Assembly (NCBI GenBank): GCA_902768995.1
Contig: CACXNN010000013.1
Span: forward strand, 1-15,367
Direction of reading: 5' to 3'
Source of the DNA: an uncultured Eubacteriales bacterium
Lineage (GTDB): Bacteria; Bacillota; Clostridia; Christensenellales; CAG-138
DNA length: 15,367 nt
Shown here: positions 1 through 5,825 of the stretch, piece after piece
Position numbering within the stretch: position 1 is the stretch's first letter
Layout of the letters: each line of letters starts with the position of its first letter
The notes under the pieces: generated by a model
Databases searched by the model: none
Told to the model about the DNA's origin: nothing
Seen by the model: only the letters and a program-made list of their open reading frames with translations
Program-made: the position numbers and the translations under genes

Positions 1-270
1 CCGATACACAGAGAAGGCGTCCGCCTTCTGCCGGGGATGGATGGAGAAGAGCTGGGCCTCGAACTGGTTGCTCATGGGATGGACGCTGTAGACTTCAAGC
101 CCCGCGTCGTCGATGCGGCTCCTCAGCAAGCGCACGAAGTCCGGCCGGTACTCAGAGAAGGTGTTGAGGAACACCTCGATCCGCTGGCAGCCCATAGGCG
201 AAAGCATGGCGGGGATGTCCTCCACCATGGCCTTGTTGAATATGCTTGCTGTAGAGATGCCAACGTCCAT
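1..270 (-). CDS. Sugar phosphate isomerase/epimerase, N-terminal 90 residues (truncated by window edge)
   Basis: The reading frame is open from ATG at 270 to the window edge, so only 90 residues are visible. They read as the start of a xylose-isomerase-like TIM barrel (AP endonuclease 2 / sugar isomerase family). A first beta strand MDVGISTAS opens the barrel, a second strand IEVFLNTFSEY (residues 31-41) carries the Glu typical of this family, and a third strand LEVYSVHPMS (58-67) carries a His. Such proteins isomerise or epimerise sugar phosphates or inositol derivatives using a divalent metal, but the substrate cannot be read from this fragment. The gene starts 30 nt after the 3' end of rnpB on the same strand. 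There is no clear Shine-Dalgarno before the ATG. A weak promoter-like pair (TTGCTC, 18 bp, TATCAG) would begin transcription about 5 nt before the ATG. No better in-frame ATG, GTG or TTG was seen closer to a ribosome binding site. Confidence 0.85.
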   Translation of the reverse strand, partial: MDVGISTASIFNKAMVEDIPAMLSPMGCQRIEVFLNTFSEYRPDFVRLLRSRIDDAGLEVYSVHPMSNQFEAQLFSIHPRQKADAFSVYR

Positions 271-300
271 GCTGTTTTCGTCTGATACAAAAGAAAAAAT

Positions 301-620
301 GTAACGAGCAAGCAGTAAGCCGAGTTCTGTCGCGGGTCGCCCCGCGGACGATTATCTATCTGAGGCCGGCTGTTGCCAGACGGCTCATGCGATTATCAGG
401 AGCGCAGCGGGCCGCTGTTATTGCTCCCATTCCAATCTTGCACCGGGTGGGGTTTACATGGCCGATCCGTCGCCGGACCGCCGGTGAGCTCTTGCCTCGC
501 CTTTCCATCCTTGCCTGCCGCTGATGTCGCCATCGCCGGGTGTTACCCGGCACCCTGCCCTGCGGTGCTCGGACTTTCCTCAGCCCTTGTGGGGCCGCAA
601 TCGTCTTGCTTACTCGTTAC
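301..620 (-). ncRNA. rnpB: RNase P RNA, bacterial class A (M1-type)
   Basis: This is the catalytic RNA that removes 5' leaders from precursor tRNAs. Read on the minus strand, it has the universally conserved GAGGAAAGTCCGAGC block (581-567) near the 5' end and ACAGAACTCGGCTTA (330-316) near the 3' end, which together build helix P4. Between them lie other familiar segments, including GGTAACACCCGG, AAGAGCTCACCGGC and GTAAACCCCACCCGGTGCAAG. The ends are set by helix P1. The 5' strand GTAACGAGTAAGCA (620-607) pairs over 14 positions with TGCTTGCTCGTTAC (314-301), including one G-U pair. The gene begins 10 nt after the zinc-ribbon stop codon. Immediately after P1 comes a T-rich run (300-289), which may act with the P1 strand or an upstream helix as a termination signal. 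I see no strong promoter in the 10-nt gap, so the RNA may be transcribed from inside the upstream gene or cut from the operon transcript. Confidence 0.97.
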
Positions 621-630
621 AAACCTGAAC

Positions 631-1350
631 CTATTTCTGGTAATACAGTATCCTGCCGCAGTTCTCGCATTCCAGCACCGTCTCCTGGCTGGTCAGCTTC
701 TTGATGACCGCCATGGGGATGGACATGTTGCAGCCGCTGCATTTCTCGTTGACCACCGGGACCACCGGCATGCTGTGATGGACCCGAGCCTTCTTATATT
801 TTGCAAGGAAGGTGGGGTCCACCTGCCGTTCCACCGTATCCATCTCCTTGGTGGCGGCCGATATGCTGGCGGCGCTCTCGTTCTTCTCCACCTCGCACAC
901 GGCCTTGAGACGGTCGTACTCCTTCTTGGCCTTGCCGCCCAAGGCCCGGGCCTTCTGGAAATCGGTGGAGATGCGCTCCAGCTGCTCCAGCAGCCCTTTC
1001 ACGTCCTTCTCCAGCCGTCCAATCTCCCGATTGAGCCGTTCCACGTCCTGGCGGAACTCGGTGAGCTCCTCGGCGGTCACCTCTTCGTCAGCTTCCAGGG
1101 TCTCCATCTCCGACCGGTTCAGCTCCAGCTCGTGGGTCAGGCCGTCCTGCTGGGAAAGGAGCTTCGCGAGGGCGTTCTGCTGGCCCTCGGCCTCCTCCGT
1201 CAGCTTCTGGATGGCGGTCTGCTGCTCCCTCAGGAGCTTGGTGATCCGATTCAGCTTCTGGCGGCTCTCCGTGGTGCGGAGATTGTTTTCCAGCTGCTGC
1301 TTCTTGAGATCAGCCTTCTGATACATGAGCAGGTATTCAAGTTTCGTCAT
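631..1350 (-). CDS. Coiled-coil protein with C4 zinc ribbon (CdsZ / HP0958-like)
   Basis: A 239-residue protein with two parts. Residues about 10-175 form a long, charged, heptad-rich coiled coil rich in Gln, Glu, Lys and Leu. Residues 204-231 form a zinc ribbon with CxxC pairs at C204/C207 and C228/C231, ending in GRILYYQK. This is the architecture of the C4-type zinc ribbon family (zf-RING_7, old DUF164) that includes Helicobacter HP0958 and chlamydial CdsZ. Members have been linked to RNA and protein binding, but the role in Firmicutes is not settled. The start is well supported by AAGGAGGT five bases before the ATG, 13 nt after the nif3 stop. Placement between a Nif3-like gene and rnpB, inside a tRNA-modification cluster, fits an RNA-related job, but that is inference. 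Family assignment is firm and function is uncertain. Confidence 0.93.
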   Translation of the reverse strand: MTKLEYLLMYQKADLKKQQLENNLRTTESRQKLNRITKLLREQQTAIQKLTEEAEGQQNALAKLLSQQDGLTHELELNRSEMETLEADEEVTAEELTEFRQDVERLNREIGRLEKDVKGLLEQLERISTDFQKARALGGKAKKEYDRLKAVCEVEKNESAASISAATKEMDTVERQVDPTFLAKYKKARVHHSMPVVPVVNEKCSGCNMSIPMAVIKKLTSQETVLECENCGRILYYQK

Positions 1351-1363
1351 AGGGTACCTCCTT

Positions 1364-2128
1364 TCAGGAGAACTGCAAAGGTGCCTTCTCCCGAAGCGTT
1401 ATAGTATATTGTACATCAGGCGCGAGGATTTGTAAACGGTCCCGCAAAGATTTCAGCACCACCCGCTCCGTTTCGTAGTGGCCGCAGAGGATCAGGGAGA
1501 GCTTCCGTTCCCAGGATTCCAAAATCTCGTGGTGCTTGGCTTCGCCGGTGAGATAGGCCTCCGCCCCCGCTTCCTGGGCATACTCCAAATCCCCGCCGCC
1601 GGCCCCGCCCAGGACCGCCACCCGGGAGATAAGCGTTTCCCCGTTTCCGGTATAGCCCCCGTGGCTGTCCAGAAGTTGGTTGCAGCGGGCCGCCAGCTCA
1701 GACAGCTTCATGGGTGCAGGCAGGGTCCCCACCCGACCGATGTTCTCCGGGGGGATAGGCGCCACGTCCTGAAGGTTCAGTAGATCGGCCAGGGTATCGT
1801 TCACCCCGCCCTCCGCCGCGTCAAGGTTGGTGTGGGCGGCGAAATGGCCGATGCCGTGGCGCAGGAGCAAGGCCGCCGCCCCGGTGACGGGCGACGAGAA
1901 GCCGATGCTCTTCACCCCGTGGAAGAACTGGGGATGATGGGTGATCAGAAGATCGGCCCCCATGTCCACGGCCTCCTGGGCCGTGACGGAGGTGCAGTCC
2001 AAAGCCAGTAGCACCTTCTTTATCTCGGGGTGGTCCGGCTCTATCAGCAATCCCACGTTGTCGAAGTCCAGGGCCAGGGCCCGGGGCGCGATGCTTTCCA
2101 TGCACGCGCAAAACGCTTTCAATTCCAT
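1364..2128 (-). CDS. Nif3-like dinuclear metal centre protein (YqfO family, short form)
   Basis: A 254-residue Nif3/YqfO/YbgI family protein. The family forms hexameric rings with a dinuclear metal site. It has been proposed to act as a GTP cyclohydrolase-like or metal-dependent hydrolase, and its biological substrate is unproven. Visible metal ligands are H64/H65 in LITHHPQFF, H99 and D103 in AAHTNLDAAEGG, and H217 with E221 in GHYETE. The length matches the short form, without the PII-like insert found in Bacillus YqfO. I chose the ATG at 2128 because it begins the family's N-terminal helix and follows AAGGAG by 8 nt. An upstream in-frame ATG at 2215 would add a 29-residue Gly/Arg-rich tail that is only a shadow of trmK. 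The start overlaps the trmK stop by 10 nt, indicating translational coupling. The trmK-nif3 pairing is conserved in many Firmicutes. Confidence 0.95.
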   Translation of the reverse strand: MELKAFCACMESIAPRALALDFDNVGLLIEPDHPEIKKVLLALDCTSVTAQEAVDMGADLLITHHPQFFHGVKSIGFSSPVTGAAALLLRHGIGHFAAHTNLDAAEGGVNDTLADLLNLQDVAPIPPENIGRVGTLPAPMKLSELAARCNQLLDSHGGYTGNGETLISRVAVLGGAGGGDLEYAQEAGAEAYLTGEAKHHEILESWERKLSLILCGHYETERVVLKSLRDRLQILAPDVQYTITLREKAPLQFS

Positions 2129-2820
2129 CCTTCCATCTCCTTCAAAATCTGTTCCAGCTGCCTCGCCTCCCGGGCGAGCTTCTCCTCCCCCGCGGTCCCG
2201 GCGGCCTTCTCCCATCGCTCACGGCGCTTTTGCAGCTGTTCCTGACAATAGGGCTTCAGCCCCGATTCCCGGTTTACATAAGACCGATACCCCACCAGCC
2301 AGCAGTCAACCGGAAAGCCCTCCGGCCAGGGGTCGGATCGGTCCGCTTTCTGCACCGACAGCAGCTGATACCAGCGGCGGCCCACCGGGATCAACCGGTC
2401 CGCCGTCACATGCCAGCGGTTCTTGTACAGCCACTGCCGCAGCTCCTCGATGCCGGACATGGGCTGCAGCACCAGCTTGTCCATGGCCTCCGCCACCGCT
2501 TTGGAATCTGTTAACATCTCCACAATCAGCTCCCCGCCCATGCCCAGGATGGCGGCAGCGTCGCATTCCCCGGGGGACAGGATGGAAAGCCCGCTGCCCA
2601 GCCGCGTTTCGGCCTGATCCTGCAGGCCGTATCGTTCGATGATCTCCCGGGTCTTCTGCAGGCAGTCGGGGCTGATGTCCCCGGCAATCACCCGCCGGCA
2701 GCATCCGTCCAGCAGCAGGGCTGCCGTCAGCTTCCCGTGGTCGGAGCCGATGTCCGCCACGGCGGCAGACCCCCGCAGCAAATCGAAGGCGCAGCGGAGC
2801 CGATCGTCCAGGCGGATCAT
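2119..2820 (-). CDS. trmK: tRNA (adenine(22)-N(1))-methyltransferase TrmK
   Basis: A 233-residue class I SAM-dependent methyltransferase that methylates N1 of A22 in the D-loop region of tRNAs. The SAM-binding glycine loop is VADIGSDHGKL near residues 21-31, followed by VIAGDISPDCLQKT, which carries the acidic residue for the SAM ribose. The motif IV region reads AAILGMGGELI, the GMGG signature of TrmK/COG2384. The C-terminal third is a charged helical coiled coil, as in Bacillus YqfN. The start at 2820 overlaps the mnmA stop in an ATGA arrangement and follows AAGGAG at 8 nt spacing. A longer in-frame reading from 3015 would only translate mnmA out of frame. It lies between mnmA and the Nif3-like gene, so two tRNA modifications at different sites are co-transcribed. 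Confidence 0.95.
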   Translation of the reverse strand: MIRLDDRLRCAFDLLRGSAAVADIGSDHGKLTAALLLDGCCRRVIAGDISPDCLQKTREIIERYGLQDQAETRLGSGLSILSPGECDAAAILGMGGELIVEMLTDSKAVAEAMDKLVLQPMSGIEELRQWLYKNRWHVTADRLIPVGRRWYQLLSVQKADRSDPWPEGFPVDCWLVGYRSYVNRESGLKPYCQEQLQKRRERWEKAAGTAGEEKLAREARQLEQILKEMEGWN

Positions 2821-3923
2821 ATCCGGATCTCCTTCATGGGCTCGGTGGCTTCGATGGGCCCGCCGCCCAAGCATTCCTGGCCCCGGTAGAGGACGCACCA
2901 CTGGCCCGGCGTCACCGCCCGCTGGGGCTCCTTGAAGCGCACGAAAGCGCCCCCGTCCCTGAGCTCCACCTCCACCGCCTGGTCCGGCTGCCGATAGCGG
3001 AACTTGGCCGTGCACTCGAATCGCTTGGGCAGGTCCTCTCGGGGGATCACGTTGAGCCTATCCACCGTCAGGGACAGGGAATACAATTCCTCGTGCTCCC
3101 CCTGCTGGACGACGAGCAGGTTCCGCTTCAGGTCCTTGCCGATGACGAACCAGCTTTCGCCGCTGCCGTCGCTCCGGCCCCCGATGCCCAGACCCCGGCG
3201 CTGGCCCAGTGTGTAGTACATGAGCCCGTCGTGGCGGCCGATCCTCCTGCCGTGCTCGTCCACCATATCCCCGGGGGTGGCAGGCAGGTAGGTCATGAGA
3301 AACTTTTTGAAGTTCCGCTCCCCGATGAAGCAGATGCCGGTAGAGTCCTTCTTCTCCGCCACGGGCAGCTCGTATCGGCGAGCCAGGTCCCTAACCTCCT
3401 TCTTCTGCAGATCCCCGATGGGGAACATGGCCCGGCTCAGCTGTTCGTTGGTCAGGCCCGCTAAGAAATAGGTCTGGTCCTTCCCTCCGTCCAGGCCCTT
3501 CAAAAGATGTACGTCCCCCTGGTCTCGAGAAAGCCGTGCATAGTGGCCTGTGGCCAGGAAGTTGGCCCCGGATTTCATGGCGAAATCCAGAAACGCCTTG
3601 AATTTGATCTCCGTGTTGCAGAGGATGTCCGGGTTGGGGGTGCGGCCCGCGGCATATTCCGAAAGGAAGTAGGAGAAGACCCGCTCCTGATACTCCTTCG
3701 TGAAGTTGACCGTATAGTAGGGGATGTCCAGCGCTTCGCTGACCCGGCGCACGTCCTCGAAGTCCTCCTCCGCCGGGCAGGAGCCGTCCAGGTCCTCCCA
3801 GTTGCGCATGAAGACGCCGGTCACCTCATAGCCCTGCTCCTTCAAGAGCAGAGCCGCCACGGCGCTGTCCACGCCGCCGGACAGGCCCACGATCACGCTG
3901 CTGTTGTCCCTCGTCTCGTCCAT
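2817..3923 (-). CDS. mnmA: tRNA-specific 2-thiouridylase MnmA
   Basis: A 368-residue enzyme that adds sulfur to C2 of the wobble uridine in tRNA Lys, Glu and Gln, using ATP and a persulfide from a cysteine desulfurase. The PP-loop SGGVDS (15-20) binds ATP. The catalytic pair is C102 in PDILCNTEIKF and C198 in DSTGICFIGER. GHYAR (126-130) and the central LGQRRGLGIGG segment are also typical, and the C-terminal beta-barrel ends at MKEIRI. The start at 3923 follows AGGAAGG by 9 nt. An in-frame ATG at 3962 lies within the promoter/palindrome and upstream of the predicted transcription start. A matching sigma-A promoter lies just upstream (3953-3981). No cysteine desulfurase, IscU or TusA gene accompanies it here, so the sulfur donor must be encoded elsewhere. 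It is the first gene of the tRNA-processing cluster that runs leftward to rnpB. Confidence 0.97.
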   Translation of the reverse strand: MDETRDNSSVIVGLSGGVDSAVAALLLKEQGYEVTGVFMRNWEDLDGSCPAEEDFEDVRRVSEALDIPYYTVNFTKEYQERVFSYFLSEYAAGRTPNPDILCNTEIKFKAFLDFAMKSGANFLATGHYARLSRDQGDVHLLKGLDGGKDQTYFLAGLTNEQLSRAMFPIGDLQKKEVRDLARRYELPVAEKKDSTGICFIGERNFKKFLMTYLPATPGDMVDEHGRRIGRHDGLMYYTLGQRRGLGIGGRSDGSGESWFVIGKDLKRNLLVVQQGEHEELYSLSLTVDRLNVIPREDLPKRFECTAKFRYRQPDQAVEVELRDGGAFVRFKEPQRAVTPGQWCVLYRGQECLGGGPIEATEPMKEIRI

Positions 3924-3932
3924 ATAAAACGA

Positions 3933-3969
3933 CCTTCCTGTGCTATACGGGAAGTATACCACAGGAAGG
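3933..3969. repeat. 37-bp inverted repeat spanning the mnmA promoter and Shine-Dalgarno
   Basis: The arms CCTTCCTGTG (3933-3942) and CACAGGAAGG (3960-3969) are perfect reverse complements. After one mismatch (C/C), an inner pair TATAC (3944-3948) and GTATA (3954-3958) also matches, leaving a 5-base centre. In all, 15 of 18 symmetric positions pair. The right arm lies in the promoter spacer, the centre covers the -10 box and the predicted start of transcription, and the left arm carries the mnmA Shine-Dalgarno. It could be an operator for a dimeric regulator, or an RNA hairpin hiding the ribosome binding site in read-through transcripts. Confidence 0.8.
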
Positions 3970-3981
3970 CGCTAAAATCAA
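3953..3981 (-). promoter_or_regulatory. Sigma-A promoter of mnmA
   Basis: The -35 box TTGATT (3981-3976) and -10 box TATACT (3958-3953) are separated by exactly 17 bp, with a TG one base before the -10 (extended -10 type). Transcription should begin near 3946, giving a leader of about 23 nt that contains the AGGAAGG ribosome binding site. The -10 and part of the spacer lie inside the 37-bp inverted repeat. Confidence 0.75.
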
Positions 3982-4006
3982 TTCTGCCGCGTGAAACGGC
4001 GATCCC

Positions 4007-4207
4007 TTAGACGCCGCAGCCCCGGCCGATAGTGCCGGAGTTACCGCAGCCGCAGCCGCAGCCCATGTTGTCGTCGTTGCCGCAGTACCGGGACAGGAGC
4101 AGCAGCCAGATCAGCGTATCGCAGCTGGCGCAGCCCCCGTTGCCGCCTTCGCCCAGGATGAGCAGAAGGACCAGGACCCACATCATGTTATTGTTGCCGA
4201 AGTTCAT
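4007..4207 (-). CDS. Small Cys/Gly-rich hydrophobic peptide of unknown function
   Basis: A 66-residue peptide with an Asn-rich start, two short hydrophobic stretches (about residues 9-19 and 31-39), and seven cysteines: C26, C29, C42, C50, C52, C54 and C64. The tail contains a CGCGCG run and ends RGCGV. It is a real gene: the start ATG at 4207 follows a textbook AAGGAGGT by 7 nt, and the composition is unlike its GC-rich coding neighbours. It resembles the small Cys/Gly-rich proteins common in Clostridia genomes, often annotated as chorion-like high-cysteine proteins, and loosely the YjcZ-type spore proteins. A structural role, for example in the spore or cell envelope, is a guess. No clear -35/-10 pair precedes it and no strong terminator follows, so some transcripts may run into mnmA, whose promoter starts 26 nt after the stop. 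Confidence 0.8.
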   Translation of the reverse strand: MNFGNNNMMWVLVLLLILGEGGNGGCASCDTLIWLLLLSRYCGNDDNMGCGCGCGNSGTIGRGCGV

Positions 4208-4306
4208 GCTTCCTACCTCCTTATTTTCAGGCGCTCCAGGCGCCCGTATACATCATAGTACGTTCTTTCGCGCCATTTTGTGCCTGGGCGGAAAGGCCCC
4301 TTTTCC

Positions 4307-4334
4307 TTGACAAATCGGACTTGCCGCATATAAT
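4307..4334 (+). promoter_or_regulatory. Sigma-A promoter of glyQS
   Basis: Consensus -35 TTGACA (4307-4312) and consensus -10 TATAAT (4329-4334) with a 16-bp spacer. Predicted transcription starts near 4341, leaving a leader of only about 34 nt with AAGGAGG before the ATG. That is too short for a T-box element. Confidence 0.9.
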
Positions 4335-4374
4335 GGAAAGGTAATACTGTGCCCAGAAGGAAAAGGAGGGCAAT

Positions 4375-5766
4375 ATGAGCGAATTGACAATGGATAAACT
4401 GGTTTCCCTGTGCAAAGGCAGAGGCTTCATCTTTGCAGGGAGCGAGATATACGGGGGCCTCGCCAACACGTGGGACTACGGTCCCCTTGGTGTGGAACTG
4501 AAGAACAACATCAAGAAGGCCTGGTGGAAGAAATTCGTCCAGGAAAGCCCCTACAACGTGGGCCTGGACGCCGCCATTTTGATGAACCCCCAGACCTGGC
4601 AGGCTTCCGGGCACCTGGGCGGCTTTGCCGACCCCCTCATGGACTGCCGGGAGTGCAAGGAGCGCTTCCGCGCCGACAAGCTCATCGAGGACTGGGCGGT
4701 TGAGCACGGCGTGACCCTCGACAAGCCCCTGGACGCCTTCTCCCAGGCGGAGATGAAGGCCTTCATCGAGGACAACAACATCCCCTGCCCCTCCTGCGGC
4801 AAGCACAACTTCACGGACATCCGGCAGTTCAACCTGATGTTCAAGACCTTCCAGGGTGTCACTGAGGACGCGAAGAACACCGTGTATCTGCGTCCGGAGA
4901 CGGCCCAGGGCATCTTCGTGAACTTCGCCAACGTCCAGCGGACCACCCGCAAGAAGCTGCCCTTCGGCATCGGCCAGATCGGCAAGTCCTTCCGCAACGA
5001 GATCACCCCGGGCAACTTCATCTTCCGGGTCCGGGAGTTCGAGCAGATGGAGCTGGAGTTCTTCTGCGAGCCGGGCACCGATCTTGAGTGGTTCGACTAC
5101 TGGCGTTCCTACTGCCACAACTTCCTCCTGTCCCTGGGCATGAAGGACGAGAATCTGCGCCTCCGTGACCATGATCCCGAAGAGCTGTGCTTCTATTCCA
5201 AGGCCACCACAGACTTCGAGTTCCGCTTCCCCTTCGGCTGGGGCGAGCTCTGGGGCGTGGCGGATCGGACCGATTACGATCTCACCCAGCATCAGAACGC
5301 CTCCGGCAAGGATTTGAGCTACTTCGACACCGAGAAGAACGCCCGGTATATCCCCTACGTCATCGAGCCCTCCCTGGGCGTGGAGCGCACCTTCCTGGCG
5401 GTGATGTGCAACGCCTACGAGGAGCAGGAGCTCGATAAGGGCGACGTGCGGGTGGTGCTGCACCTCCACCCGGCCCTGGCTCCCTTCAAGGCGGCGGTGC
5501 TGCCGCTGAGCAAGAAGCTGGGCGAGCAGGCCTCCGCCATTCACGCGGAGCTATCGAAGTGGTTCCCCGTGGACTACGACGAGACCGGCTCCATCGGCAA
5601 GCGCTATCGCCGGGAGGACGAGATCGGCACCCCCATGTGCATCACCTATGACTTCGATTCCGAAGCTGACCACTGCGTCACCGTCCGGGATCGGGACACC
5701 ATGGAGCAGGTCCGCCTGCCCATCGACCAGCTCAAGAGCTACATCGAGAGCAAGCTGGCCTTCTAA
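4375..5766 (+). CDS. glyQS: Glycine--tRNA ligase, dimeric alpha2 type
   Basis: A 463-residue class II aminoacyl-tRNA synthetase that charges tRNA-Gly. It is the single-chain alpha2 form found in archaea, eukaryotes and some bacteria, not the alpha2beta2 GlyQ/GlyS form. The N-terminal segment includes GFIFAGSEIYGGLANTWDYG (17-36) and GPLGVELKNN. Two CxxC pairs (C91/C94 and C138/C141) flank the insertion typical of this family. Class II motif 2 is FRNEITPGNFIFRVREFEQ (207-225) and motif 3 is GVERTF (335-340). Residues about 358-463 form the HGTP anticodon-binding domain, with VLHLHPALAPFKAAVLPL and GSIGKRYRREDEIGTPMCIT. Length matches the bacterial family. AAGGAGG lies about 6 nt before the ATG. 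It is transcribed from its own strong promoter and followed by a GC-rich hairpin, so it is probably expressed largely alone. Confidence 0.97.
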   Translation: MSELTMDKLVSLCKGRGFIFAGSEIYGGLANTWDYGPLGVELKNNIKKAWWKKFVQESPYNVGLDAAILMNPQTWQASGHLGGFADPLMDCRECKERFRADKLIEDWAVEHGVTLDKPLDAFSQAEMKAFIEDNNIPCPSCGKHNFTDIRQFNLMFKTFQGVTEDAKNTVYLRPETAQGIFVNFANVQRTTRKKLPFGIGQIGKSFRNEITPGNFIFRVREFEQMELEFFCEPGTDLEWFDYWRSYCHNFLLSLGMKDENLRLRDHDPEELCFYSKATTDFEFRFPFGWGELWGVADRTDYDLTQHQNASGKDLSYFDTEKNARYIPYVIEPSLGVERTFLAVMCNAYEEQELDKGDVRVVLHLHPALAPFKAAVLPLSKKLGEQASAIHAELSKWFPVDYDETGSIGKRYRREDEIGTPMCITYDFDSEADHCVTVRDRDTMEQVRLPIDQLKSYIESKLAF

Positions 5767-5782
5767 GAGAAGCACCCTCGCC

Positions 5783-5813
5783 GTGCCCGCCCACAGAGGG
5801 CGGGCACCTGTTT
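5783..5813 (+). terminator. GC-rich hairpin after glyQS, probable terminator with a weak T tract
   Basis: A perfect 10-bp stem, GTGCCCGCCC (5783-5792) with GGGCGGGCAC (5798-5807), closes a 5-base loop and is followed only by CTGTTTG. The T tract is short, so it may terminate partially and allow some read-through into the exporter gene, whose ribosome binding site follows within 10 nt. No separate promoter was recognised for the exporter. Confidence 0.6.
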
Positions 5814-5825
5814 GAAAGGAGAGCT

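Noticed and set aside
373..1404. Long plus-strand open frame across rnpB and the zinc-ribbon gene
   Set aside because: It is antisense to two well-supported genes, has no ribosome binding site, and its Leu/His/Gly-rich translation is typical of a shadow frame in GC-rich DNA.
2129..2215. Longer N-terminus for the Nif3-like protein
   Set aside because: The extra 29 residues are Gly/Arg-rich and come from the trmK coding region, while the internal ATG has a good ribosome binding site and matches the family start.
3933..3969. Terminator for the Cys-rich gene
   Set aside because: The hairpin is followed by GTCGTTTTATATG rather than a proper T tract, and it overlaps a promoter and the mnmA ribosome binding site. 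A regulatory role is more likely.
4208..4300. Sporulation sigma promoter for the Cys-rich peptide (TATGATGTATA region)
   Set aside because: A -10-like TATGAT is present, but no matching -35 for sigma-A, sigma-E, sigma-G or sigma-K could be found at correct spacing.
4208..4374. T-box leader before glyQS
   Set aside because: The consensus promoter lies 41 nt before the ATG, and no T-box sequence or antiterminator hairpin is present.
5767..5825. Metal riboswitch upstream of the exporter
   Set aside because: Only 59 nt are available, almost all taken by a simple hairpin. None of the multi-helix elements of a yybP-ykoY or NiCo riboswitch is visible.
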